Shown here: piece by piece, positions 1-7,408 of the stretch | Numbering within the stretch: position 1 is the stretch's first letter | Layout: each line of letters begins with the position of its first letter | Origin: Leptolyngbyaceae cyanobacterium M65_K2018_010 | GTDB taxonomy: Bacteria > Cyanobacteriota > Cyanobacteriia > Phormidesmidales > Phormidesmidaceae | Assembly (NCBI GenBank): GCA_015295885.1 | Contig: DVEE01000261.1 | Location: 1-21,947 of the forward strand | DNA: 21,947 bases | Direction: 5' to 3' | Translations under genes and position numbers: made by a program | The notes under the pieces: model-generated | Database searches by the model: none | Seen by the model: only the letters and a program-made list of their open reading frames with translations | Told to the model about the DNA's origin: nothing

Positions 1-202
1 ACACGCCAACCCCGCCAGTACCACAAGCGCTGGTGCCCGGCTTCGCTGAGGGAGGTGGAGAGACTGCCTAGGGGAACCGAGGAAGCCATAGGGGGGATGT
101 CCAGATAACCGGCTGTGATTAATCTAACAGGCTATGCAGGGGGAACGGTTTAAGTCATGCTAGATCCGAAAAATAAGCGATCGACCCGAAGGAGTGAGAG
201 CA

Positions 203-913
203 ATGACTGCGGAAATGGATCCGGTCAAGCTGATGAAGCAAGAGGTGGGCCGGCAGGCCGCGGCCCGGGTGGAGTCCAACACCATTGTGGGGCTAGGTAC
301 GGGATCAACCACGGCCTTTGCCATTCAGTTCATTGGGGAACGATTAGCCGCCGGAGAGTTGAGCAATATTAAAGGGGTGCCCACCTCCTTTCAAGCATCT
401 GTGCTGGCTAAGCAGTACGGCATTCCCCTGACTACTCTGGATGAAATTGAAGCCATTGACCTGGCCATTGATGGCGCCGACGAAGTGGATCCCCAGATGA
501 ATTTAATTAAGGGCGGTGGCGCGGCCCATACCCGCGAAAAAATCGTCGATGCCCTGGCCAAATACTTTATCGTCGTGGTGGATAGCTCGAAGCTAGTGGC
601 CAAGTTGGGCACCACCTTTCCCCTCCCGGTGGAGGTCCTACCCCTAGCGGTAACGCCGGTTACCCAGGCCCTGATTGCCCTGGGCGGTCGGCCCGAGTTG
701 CGAATGGGCATCAAAAAGGATGGCCCGGTGATTACAGACCAGGGGAATATGATTCTGGATGTAACCTTTGACGGCATTGACGACCCGGCCAGTCTGGAAA
801 AAACCATCAACAACATTCCTGGTGTACTGGACAATGGCCTGTTTGTGGGCGTTGCCAATGAAGTTTTGGTGGGCGAGGTGAAGGATGGTCAAGCGACGGT
901 GCGTCGCCTGTAA
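203..913 (+). CDS. rpiA: Ribose-5-phosphate isomerase A
   Basis: Interconverts ribose 5-phosphate and ribulose 5-phosphate in the cytoplasmic pentose phosphate pathway and Calvin cycle. From the chosen start the protein is 236 residues, normal for RpiA. The phosphate-binding motif GLGTGSTT (about 30-37), the acidic DGADEVD motif (90-96), KGGGAA (103-108) and the catalytic glutamate in TREK (about E112) are all visible, as is the late KDGPVITDQGN segment. An upstream in-frame GTG at 194 is possible, but the AAGGAG at 189-194 overlaps it and sits 8 nt before the ATG at 203, so I prefer 203. The gene stands alone and converges on the hydrolase gene. Identification is very secure. Confidence 0.96.
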   Translation: MTAEMDPVKLMKQEVGRQAAARVESNTIVGLGTGSTTAFAIQFIGERLAAGELSNIKGVPTSFQASVLAKQYGIPLTTLDEIEAIDLAIDGADEVDPQMNLIKGGGAAHTREKIVDALAKYFIVVVDSSKLVAKLGTTFPLPVEVLPLAVTPVTQALIALGGRPELRMGIKKDGPVITDQGNMILDVTFDGIDDPASLEKTINNIPGVLDNGLFVGVANEVLVGEVKDGQATVRRL

Positions 914-946
914 CCAGGTACTTGATCCAACTCGTCGGGAGCCTGG

Positions 947-1774
947 CTAGGGCCCTTTCTGCGGGGGAAATTCTGCCTGGCGCTCTAGCCAGGTCTCAAT
1001 ATCAGCTAAAAGCTGGTGGGGAATTTCCCAGGGTAATAGATGGGCGGTGTTGGGGTAGCAGCGGCTCTCGGCCTGGGGTAGATGGCGGGCGGTTTCCAGG
1101 CTGGCCTGGGCGGTGATGTGGCGATCCTCGGCCCCGCACAGGACCAGACAAGGAACCTGGATTTTCCCTAGATCGGGGAGGCGGTTGTAGCCCTGGACCA
1201 TGGCCTGGTTGAGGGCTCGATGGGCATAGGGCGAAGTTCTCAGGAAGGCCCAAAAACCCTCCTGGGCCAAACGAGCATAGGCGGCCGGGGTGTGTTGCCG
1301 CAGCAGATACCGATAGAGCGATCGCGGCCCGAGGCCGTACCTAACCCAGGGATGCCCGGGCCAGGCCAAATTGAGCAGGGAAGCCAAGCCGGTGTTGACG
1401 TACTCTACCCAGGAGGGGGGAGGGTGATTTCCGACGGGCCGGGCCGCCGTCGCCACTAAAATCAGGCCCGTCACCCGCTCAGGGAAACGCAGGGCCAATT
1501 CCAGGGCTAGAATACCGCCCAGGGACCATCCCAATACCAGGCTGCGATCAATGCCTTGCTGGTCCAGCAGAGTCACTAGATCCTGGAGGCTATCGGTGAG
1601 GCTAAAAGGGGCCTTAACCCGGCTAGCTCCATAGCCCCGTAAATCAGGGGCCAGGGTTTGATACCGGCCCGATAGCCGTTCGCAAAAGACCGCCATGGTT
1701 TGGGCTGAGCCCGGGTGGCCGTGGAGGCAGAGCAACGGCGGCCCGCTGCCCTGGATAACGCAGTGAAGATCCAC
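947..1774 (-). CDS. Alpha/beta-fold hydrolase
   Basis: Predicted soluble serine hydrolase of the alpha/beta-hydrolase superfamily; the substrate is unknown. The 275-residue protein shows the oxyanion-hole region LHGHPGS near residue 20, the nucleophile elbow GWSLGG (about 82-87), a candidate acid in CGAEDRH and the catalytic histidine in NTAHLLPWE near the C-terminus, so a full triad appears present. The start is GTG at 1774; an in-frame stop lies three codons upstream, so no earlier start exists. It begins 16 nt after the msrB stop on the same strand, suggesting co-transcription. The general features also fit haloalkane dehalogenase, esterase or MenH-like enzymes, so only the superfamily is claimed. 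Confidence 0.85.
   Translation of the reverse strand: MDLHCVIQGSGPPLLCLHGHPGSAQTMAVFCERLSGRYQTLAPDLRGYGASRVKAPFSLTDSLQDLVTLLDQQGIDRSLVLGWSLGGILALELALRFPERVTGLILVATAARPVGNHPPPSWVEYVNTGLASLLNLAWPGHPWVRYGLGPRSLYRYLLRQHTPAAYARLAQEGFWAFLRTSPYAHRALNQAMVQGYNRLPDLGKIQVPCLVLCGAEDRHITAQASLETARHLPQAESRCYPNTAHLLPWEIPHQLLADIETWLERQAEFPPQKGP
1318..1325. repeat. HIP1 octamer (one of at least twelve)
   Basis: GCGATCGC, the highly iterated palindrome of many cyanobacteria. Further copies begin at 4371, 7994, 8322, 8980, 9194, 11632, 14367, 16667, 17640, 18498 and 21582. Most are inside genes. Their frequency, about one per 1.8 kb, supports the cyanobacterial assignment. Confidence 0.9.
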
Positions 1775-1790
1775 CGTGGGTTAAATTCCC

Positions 1791-2210
1791 TTAAGCATCC
1801 TGGGAACCCTCGGCAGCTTGAGGATAGAACTTCAGGGCGGCGGAGTTCATGCAGTAACGCTGGCCGGTGGGAGCGGGTCCATCATTAAACACATGCCCCA
1901 GGTGGGCATCACAGACGGCACACAACACCTCGGTGCGCACCATAAAGTGGCTAAAGTCCCGCTTAGTGGCGACATTTTCAGCCTGGGAGGGAGCCCAGAA
2001 ACTGGGCCAGCCGGTACCCGAGTCGTACTTGGTTTCAGAGGAAAATAACTCAGACCCGCAACAGACGCAGGTGTAGGTGCCGGCCGCCTTATTGTCGTGG
2101 TATTCGCCGGTAAAGGCGCGCTCGGTACCATGCTTGCGAGTGACCTGATACTGTTCAGGGGTGAGCTGCTGTTGCCACTCTTCGTCGGTTTTATGTATTT
2201 TCTGCACCAT
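1791..2210 (-). CDS. msrB: Peptide-methionine (R)-S-oxide reductase
   Basis: Reduces the R-epimer of methionine sulfoxide in oxidised proteins. From the ATG at 2210 it is 139 residues, the usual MsrB length. Two zinc-binding pairs are present (C48/C51 in CVCC and C97/C100 in CAVC), with the substrate motif GWPSFW and catalytic C120 in RYCMNSA. The usual resolving cysteine in SGCGWPSF is threonine here (SGTGWPSF), so this is a one-Cys MsrB like plant plastid MSRB1. It may therefore need glutaredoxin or a specialised thioredoxin for recycling; that is inference from the family. An in-frame TTG at 2237 would add nine residues that the family lacks. The hydrolase gene follows closely. Confidence 0.95.
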   Translation of the reverse strand: MVQKIHKTDEEWQQQLTPEQYQVTRKHGTERAFTGEYHDNKAAGTYTCVCCGSELFSSETKYDSGTGWPSFWAPSQAENVATKRDFSHFMVRTEVLCAVCDAHLGHVFNDGPAPTGQRYCMNSAALKFYPQAAEGSQDA

Positions 2211-2496
2211 AGGTTTTGGCAAGGAGACTCTGCTCAATTGATCCTAACCTAACCGCAGGGGAGAACGTCCCCAGCCGAGAGAATTGCCAGGGGATGGGCC
2301 GTTAGCCGGGCATTTCCCCGGTCTTTGTCAAACCTCACCCTGGAGGCTCACCTGGAGGCCAACGGACTCGGTTCGGGTTGGCACCAGACCCAAAGGCCCA
2401 CTCAATCCCCTTGGCCTTGATACTGGCCGGGGCTGATGAAGGGATGAAACCCATTAGGGAATTAGGCTTAGCTAACCTTTCGGTAGACCTGGGGGA

Positions 2497-3984
2497 TCAG
2501 CCTGGAGGGTTGACGTCTGTTTCGGAGCTATCCGGTTGATCGGAGCTCAGATCAAATCGATCCGGGTCTATGGTCGACTCCTCCAGGGACAGGTTGCTGA
2601 TCGGCAGGGTGCCCTTGGAGGTGAGCACCGTCAGGTCGGGCTCAGCGGCGGTGGTCGGGTCGGGTTGGGGCAGGGCGGCCGGAGGCACACCCTGGAGTCG
2701 TGACCGGAGCTGAGTAATGGTGGCCCCTGAGGACTCCCCATGCAGGGGTAGGCTCTCGGGTAGAGAGGCCTGGGGAGTACCGGAGGGTGCCCCATGGGCC
2801 GGGTCTACCCGGGTGCTTGGGGCAACCGGGGCAGGAGAGGGGATTGCCCGGGGGGAAAACCTGGGTGTGGTGGATGAGAGCGAAGGGGCCGCCAGGGTAG
2901 AGGGGGGCGAATGAAGGGCCGAGCTACCGGCTGAGGGCTGGGATTCTGGCTGGGAAGACGGCGGTACGGCTGCAGGCGGCACCGGCGGTGTCTGCCTGGC
3001 GATGGAGGGTGATTCGGGATTCTCGGTCGTGGAGAGAGCCCTATCCCCCAGGGACGCTGCCCTAGGACTGGGCCGTTGAGCCTCGCTGGGGCTGCCCGGA
3101 ACCCCTGGGCTGGAAACCAGGTTAGCTCCCTGGTGAACCCGGGTCGGCGACTGGATGGGGGCATCGGCCCTGGGATCGGATTGGCGACTGACCAGCGGGG
3201 CGGGTGGGGTAAGGGAGGGGGCAGTCCCCCCACGAGCGCTGTAGCCCTGGTGGCTGGAGGTTCGAATCGGAAAGTTGCGGGCTAGGGTGGCGGACTCCGT
3301 TGGGGCTAGGGCGGTAGCCGAAGAGGGCGTCGCGACCGAGGCCTCAGGGCTAGGGAGGAGGGATCTGACCGCCGGCTCCTGGGACTCTAGAGGCTGCGCT
3401 GGACTGGCTGGACTGGGGCGAGCCGGCAGGGGTACAGGGGTGACCCTGGCCTGTAGAATCCCTCGGTTGAGGGTCTGGGTCTGGCTGGCTTCGGCCCTGG
3501 GGTTGGCCACGGGGTTAGCCCTGTCCTCACCGCTGGCCCGGGCCTGAGGTTCAGCCGGGGCGATGGGGCCCTGGGACACCGGGGCGGGGGAGAAGGATCC
3601 CAGGGAAATGGGCGTAGCCTTGGCCCGCTGGGCCCTAATTTGCTGTACCCGAGCGCGCAAAGCCTGGGCCGATAGCGAAGGCTGGCTGCCAGTCGGCGTT
3701 AGGGTTTGGGGTTTGACCCTGGGGGATAGGCCCCGGCCTCGAGCGGTGAGGGCTGCCCCCCTGGTGGAGGAGGCCGCAGCGGACTGGCGCAGCCGAGGTG
3801 GATTGGTTTCAGGTGAAGTAACACCCCTGGCGGTAGGAGTCCCGGGGTTCGTCGGGGTCTGGCTGGAAGCTGAGGTCGCTTCGGGGGGAGACGGTTCATC
3901 TACCTGGGGAGAGTGGGGTTGATCGGCACTACAGGCGGCCAAAGCCAGTAGACCGCTACAGGAGGCGAGGGCCCAAATACGCAT
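2497..3984 (-). CDS. Proline/serine-rich disordered lipoprotein
   Basis: I do not recognise a family. The 495-residue product starts with a short hydrophobic signal ending in a lipobox (L15-A16-A17-C18), so it is probably lipid-anchored after cleavage before C18. The rest is low-complexity Pro/Ser/Ala/Thr/Arg sequence with almost no hydrophobic core and no further cysteine, predicting an extended disordered chain. Islands with more structure are LRARVQQIRAQRAKAT near residue 110, a related TQLRSRLQG near 425 and an acidic tail (SLEESTIDPDRFDLSS) at the C-terminus. The ATG has a good AAGGAG ten nt upstream and 495 codons stay open, which supports a real gene. It may span the periplasm or peptidoglycan, but that is inference. 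Confidence 0.75.
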   Translation of the reverse strand: MRIWALASCSGLLALAACSADQPHSPQVDEPSPPEATSASSQTPTNPGTPTARGVTSPETNPPRLRQSAAASSTRGAALTARGRGLSPRVKPQTLTPTGSQPSLSAQALRARVQQIRAQRAKATPISLGSFSPAPVSQGPIAPAEPQARASGEDRANPVANPRAEASQTQTLNRGILQARVTPVPLPARPSPASPAQPLESQEPAVRSLLPSPEASVATPSSATALAPTESATLARNFPIRTSSHQGYSARGGTAPSLTPPAPLVSRQSDPRADAPIQSPTRVHQGANLVSSPGVPGSPSEAQRPSPRAASLGDRALSTTENPESPSIARQTPPVPPAAVPPSSQPESQPSAGSSALHSPPSTLAAPSLSSTTPRFSPRAIPSPAPVAPSTRVDPAHGAPSGTPQASLPESLPLHGESSGATITQLRSRLQGVPPAALPQPDPTTAAEPDLTVLTSKGTLPISNLSLEESTIDPDRFDLSSDQPDSSETDVNPPG

Positions 3985-4009
3985 GGTCAGATGACTCCTT
4001 ACTTGTTGG

Positions 4010-4036
4010 CCAGACAGGTAGACAGCTTTCGTCTGG
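4010..4036. promoter_or_regulatory. Stem-loop in divergent intergenic region
   Basis: Perfect 6-bp arms CCAGAC (4010-4015) and GTCTGG (4031-4036) flank a 15-nt loop just upstream of the lipoprotein gene. The palindrome CTGGCC-G-GGCCAG lies 15 nt further on, at 4051-4063. Both sit in the 204-nt spacer between the divergent lipoprotein and EamA genes. They could be operators or 5'-leader structure. Function is unproven. Confidence 0.3.
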
Positions 4037-4188
4037 TTCTATCTACAGCCCTGGCCGGGCCAGTCAGTACAATCCTGAATTTTTTATGTGAAGATTCTGT
4101 AGAGCTTTGAGGTTAACTGGATAAACTGGCCGGCGGGTGGCATCCCTCTAGGATCGGAAATCAGGAGTCGTTGCAGGAAGAAGGGTGA

Positions 4189-5070
4189 ATGAGGGGTGAA
4201 CTGGCGGCTTTGACGGCGGCTTTTCTATGGGCCGTGGCGGCGGTGATGTTTAGTCGGCTGGGTCAGTACCTGCCACCCCTGGGGCTCAACCTGGCCAAGG
4301 GGGCGATTGCCCTGGGCCTTCTGTTAGCCACCCTGGTGCTGCTCCACCGCCCGCCGGCGGGTCTGGATCTGCGATCGCAGGCGGTCCTGATCGGCAGCGG
4401 CATGATCGGTATAGGTCTGGGCGATACCGCCTACTTTGGGGCGATCAATCGTCTGGGGCCTCGCCGGGCGCTATTGCTAGAAACCCTGGCACCGCCCCTG
4501 GCTGCCCTACTGGCCCTGGTCAGTTTAGGCGAAGTGCTGAGTCGCCGAGATGGGGTGGGGATTGCTCTGACGCTGCTGGGCGTAGGCTGGGTGGTGTCGG
4601 AGCGGACCCCCGCCATCCCTGGGGAGAGCGCCAAACCCAACCGGCGGGGCATTGTCTACGGTATTCTGGCCGCCCTGGGACAGGCGACCGGAGCGGTGAT
4701 GTCTCGGGCCATGCTGGCCGGAACGGCGGTAGACCCGCTGTGGAGTTCGCTACTGCGGCTGATGGGCGGCTTGGCGGTTATTGTTGGCCTGTTGCTGGGC
4801 CAGGGCCAGGGGATGGCCCAGATCAGCCCATTGCGTTCTCCCAGGGTGCTGGGAGTGGTGGCCTTGGCCGCTTTTTTGGGGACTTACCTGGCTATTTATT
4901 TACAGCAAACGGCGCTCAAGTATGCGCCTACGGGGGTGGCCCAAGCCCTCACCGCCACCAGTCCCTTGTTTGTTTTACCCCTGGCCGCAGCCCTGGGGGA
5001 TCGGGTCACGGGACGGGCGATCACAGGGGTGTTGCTAGCCCTGGTGGGGGTAGGTCTGCTGGTTCTGTGA
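4189..5070 (+). CDS. EamA/DMT-family transporter
   Basis: Inner-membrane protein of the drug/metabolite transporter superfamily with two EamA repeats. The 293 residues contain about ten hydrophobic helices arranged as two similar halves of five, separated by a polar linker around residues 138-153 (SERTPAIPGESAKPNRRG). Typical EamA signatures are visible: an early FLWAVAAVMFSR, an acidic GLGDTAYFGA turn in repeat 1, and LQQTALKYAPTGVAQAL plus TSPLFVLP in repeat 2. The substrate cannot be told from sequence; amino acids, nucleobases and other small metabolites are known for the family. The ATG follows a purine-rich GAAGAAGGG. The gene is divergent from the lipoprotein gene. Confidence 0.88.
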   Translation: MRGELAALTAAFLWAVAAVMFSRLGQYLPPLGLNLAKGAIALGLLLATLVLLHRPPAGLDLRSQAVLIGSGMIGIGLGDTAYFGAINRLGPRRALLLETLAPPLAALLALVSLGEVLSRRDGVGIALTLLGVGWVVSERTPAIPGESAKPNRRGIVYGILAALGQATGAVMSRAMLAGTAVDPLWSSLLRLMGGLAVIVGLLLGQGQGMAQISPLRSPRVLGVVALAAFLGTYLAIYLQQTALKYAPTGVAQALTATSPLFVLPLAAALGDRVTGRAITGVLLALVGVGLLVL

Positions 5071-5152
5071 AGTTCTCGGCACAGGGTTGCTCCGGCGGGG
5101 AGAGATGCCCTTACAATAAGTACCCATGTTCTTGTTGGGATGCCCTAGGGCT

Positions 5153-5782
5153 ATGGATGGGTTGACTCAGGCGAAGCGCTGTCGCATCGGTAAGGTGGTG
5201 AAGTCTAACTCCCACTGTGACTACGTGGTGCAAGTGGATGATGCCCAGGATGTGAAGGCCCCCCCCTGCCCAGAGGATTGCGGCTTTGGTCAATTTGTCA
5301 GTTTTGATAGCGAAAGTCGTCATTGGGCTGTGGGGTTGGTGTATAACTCCCAGCTGTTTAACCCGCTCTTTTTGAACCATGGCCCCCGCCTATCTAGCGA
5401 GCCTGATCCCCTGTTTACCCCCGACCTGGTGCAGGAAACTCGAACTCTGCTGGGGGTGGTGCTGGTGGGCACCTGGGCGGAGGCCGGGCAACAGCCCTAC
5501 GGCAATCATGGCATTCCTAGGGTTGTGGTACCGGCCAACACCCCCGTTTACAAAATGAGCCAGGACCAGGTGTATCGCTTTCACCTCAACCAGCAGGGCA
5601 AATCCCAGTTTAGTTACTACAGTCATCTGCTGCGTTCCGGTGGCTTGTTTGCCGCCCAACTGGCCCAGCAAGTTTTGGCGGAATTAATTGAAAGCTCCCT
5701 GTTTAGCGGCGCCGATCAAAGGGCGCTGATGGTTTTGGGCAAAGAATTAAGTTGGAAAAATACCCTGGGTGCCATTCGCTAA
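5153..5782 (+). CDS. Cyanobacterial HAS-barrel-like protein
   Basis: A soluble protein of about 209 residues resembling conserved cyanobacterial proteins with an N-terminal HAS-barrel, the small beta-barrel found at the N-terminus of HerA helicases and ATP synthase subunits; I assign this from memory of family appearance. The N-terminal part (KRCRIGKVVKSNSHCDYVVQV) is beta-rich, followed by QFVSFD, AVGLVYNSQLFNP and LLGVVLVG strands. The C-terminal third (HLLRSGGLFAAQLAQQVLAEL) is helical. There is no ATPase domain, so it is not HerA itself. An in-frame ATG at 5126 would add nine residues; neither start has a strong Shine-Dalgarno, and 5153 better fits the conserved domain edge. The cellular role is unknown. 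Confidence 0.7.
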   Translation: MDGLTQAKRCRIGKVVKSNSHCDYVVQVDDAQDVKAPPCPEDCGFGQFVSFDSESRHWAVGLVYNSQLFNPLFLNHGPRLSSEPDPLFTPDLVQETRTLLGVVLVGTWAEAGQQPYGNHGIPRVVVPANTPVYKMSQDQVYRFHLNQQGKSQFSYYSHLLRSGGLFAAQLAQQVLAELIESSLFSGADQRALMVLGKELSWKNTLGAIR

Positions 5783-5934
5783 CCTAGGTGGGTTGGCCCC
5801 CGGGGGGCCGCTGCCGCCGGTCGGCTGGCTGGCTAGCCTGACTCCGCCCCAACTGGTTGACCCATGATGGTTTCTCCAGGAAATTGCGGAATACTGGGGG
5901 GATAGGTTTGCCCCCGCCCTCCGTTAGATTAGCT

Positions 5935-7395
5935 ATGGATTGCCCCCGTACTGCCCCTGCTGTTATTGGGCCGCGACTGTCTCCCCGCCAGGATATTCGA
6001 GCCCCCCGACGGCTCCGCCTCAGGGATGTCTGGACCTGGCCTATGCAGCGGGGGCTGGCCCTAATGGTAAGTGATGGGTTAGCCCTGGGCCTGGCCTGGC
6101 ATACGGCCTGGTTCTTGAATCAGTTTTTCTCGCCGATCCCGCCTCGACTGGTGTGGTGGACCTGGCTAGGGCTGCCTAGCCCCTTTTGGATATTAGTGGG
6201 ATGCAGTATAGGACTATTGGCCTACGGTGGCCTATACGGGGCAGGCCGCCAGGTGAGGAATTACCTGCGGGCGGGTAAGCTGGTTAGCCTGGTCTACCTG
6301 GGATCCCTGGTAGTGATGTATTTCGTCGATCCCAAGCTGGATTTGCCCCGATCGCTGTTCTTCTCGGCCTGGTTGACCAGTGTGGGGCTGATTGTCCTGG
6401 CCCGCATCCTCATGACCTTGATGCTTAAGCCCCTGGATCAGGCCCATGCCCCTACCCAGGTGTTTTTAATTGCGCCGGCTCACCGCCTCAAGCGGCTGGC
6501 TGACCTGCTCGCCCAGCGGGCCCAGCTACCGGTGATTGGGGCCGCCCTAGCGGCCACAGCCAACTCTTCTACCACCTACCAAGCGATTTTGGCCTCCCGG
6601 GCCACCCTCGTCTTGGCCGAGGGCATTCCCTCGGCAGACTTGGCCTCGGAACTGTACTGGAAACTGCGGCGGGCCGGCATTACCATGCAACTGCTGCCCA
6701 CCAGTCGGGATATGCTCTACCGCCGCGGTACCCCCGAAACCGTGGCCGGATTGCCTACCCTACGCCTAGAGGCGCCCCTGATGGGCGGCTGGGATTACCG
6801 CCTGAAGCGATGGCTGGACTACCTGGGGGCGGCCCTGGGGGTGGTGGTTCTGGCCCCTATGCTGGTGGCCATTGCCCTGGTCATTGTGCTGGATTCTCCC
6901 GGGCCAGTCTTTTTCCGGCAGGAGCGGGTGGGGCTGCAGGGCCGGCGGTTCCGGGTGTGGAAGTTCCGAACCATGGCCGTGGATGCGTCCCAACAGCAGG
7001 CGCGCCTGGAACAGCGCAACGAAACCGCCGATGGCATTTTGTTCAAGCTCAAGCATGACCCCCGCGTTACCCGGGTGGGGGCCTGGCTGCGTCGTACCAG
7101 TCTGGACGAATTACCCCAGTTGCTGAATGTGCTCTGCGGCCAGATGAGCTTGGTGGGACCTCGCCCTCTGCCGGTGCGTGACGTGGCCCGCTTTGATGCC
7201 TGGCATCACATTCGCCATCAGGTGCTGCCGGGGGTAACCGGGCTATGGCAAATTTCCGGCCGCTCGGACATTGATACCTTTGACGATGTGGCTCGCCTTG
7301 ATCTGCACTATATCGATAACTGGTCGCTTAATTTAGACCTGGAAATTTTGATAGAGACTCTAGGCCTGGTCTGGCGGGGTAAGGGAGCCTATTGA
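5935..7395 (+). CDS. Polyprenyl-phosphate phosphoglycosyl transferase
   Basis: Membrane enzyme that transfers a sugar-1-phosphate from a nucleotide sugar to undecaprenyl phosphate, starting surface-polysaccharide synthesis. The 486 residues hold four N-terminal membrane helices, a cytosolic CoA-binding-like middle region, then a re-entrant hydrophobic helix (about 295-318) and the catalytic domain. In that domain KFRTM (343-347), the catalytic Asp-Glu of SLDELPQL (D391-E392), VGPRP (407-411) and GLWQISGRS are clear. This is the large WbaP/WcaJ (polyPGT) architecture. The sugar cannot be deduced. A TTG at 5857 is in frame but poor; the ATG at 5935 is preferred. Thirteen nt separate it from the downstream ligase/polymerase gene, so it likely opens an operon. 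Confidence 0.93.
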   Translation: MDCPRTAPAVIGPRLSPRQDIRAPRRLRLRDVWTWPMQRGLALMVSDGLALGLAWHTAWFLNQFFSPIPPRLVWWTWLGLPSPFWILVGCSIGLLAYGGLYGAGRQVRNYLRAGKLVSLVYLGSLVVMYFVDPKLDLPRSLFFSAWLTSVGLIVLARILMTLMLKPLDQAHAPTQVFLIAPAHRLKRLADLLAQRAQLPVIGAALAATANSSTTYQAILASRATLVLAEGIPSADLASELYWKLRRAGITMQLLPTSRDMLYRRGTPETVAGLPTLRLEAPLMGGWDYRLKRWLDYLGAALGVVVLAPMLVAIALVIVLDSPGPVFFRQERVGLQGRRFRVWKFRTMAVDASQQQARLEQRNETADGILFKLKHDPRVTRVGAWLRRTSLDELPQLLNVLCGQMSLVGPRPLPVRDVARFDAWHHIRHQVLPGVTGLWQISGRSDIDTFDDVARLDLHYIDNWSLNLDLEILIETLGLVWRGKGAY

Positions 7396-7408
7396 ACCCC
7401 AGTCTGCC

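Noticed and set aside
3..71. Possible C-terminal tail of a gene entering from the left edge (frame 3, ends TAG at 69-71)
   Set aside because: Only 22 codons are visible, Pro/Gly-rich and without a recognisable motif; another frame also runs to a stop at 106-108, so neither can be supported.
2211..2496. 286-bp spacer upstream of msrB with small hairpins (for example CCGGG/CCCGG at 2306-2321 and GGGGA/TCCCC)
   Set aside because: Short GC stems are expected by chance at this base composition and no T-run follows; no promoter stands out.
3252..3266. GGTTCGAATC, resembling a tRNA T-loop
   Set aside because: It lies inside the lipoprotein gene and has no acceptor stem or other tRNA arms around it.
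5795..5815. GGCCCC/GGGGCC hairpin after the HAS-barrel gene as an intrinsic terminator
   Set aside because: No T-tract follows and the stem is simple GC-rich sequence; not enough to call a terminator.
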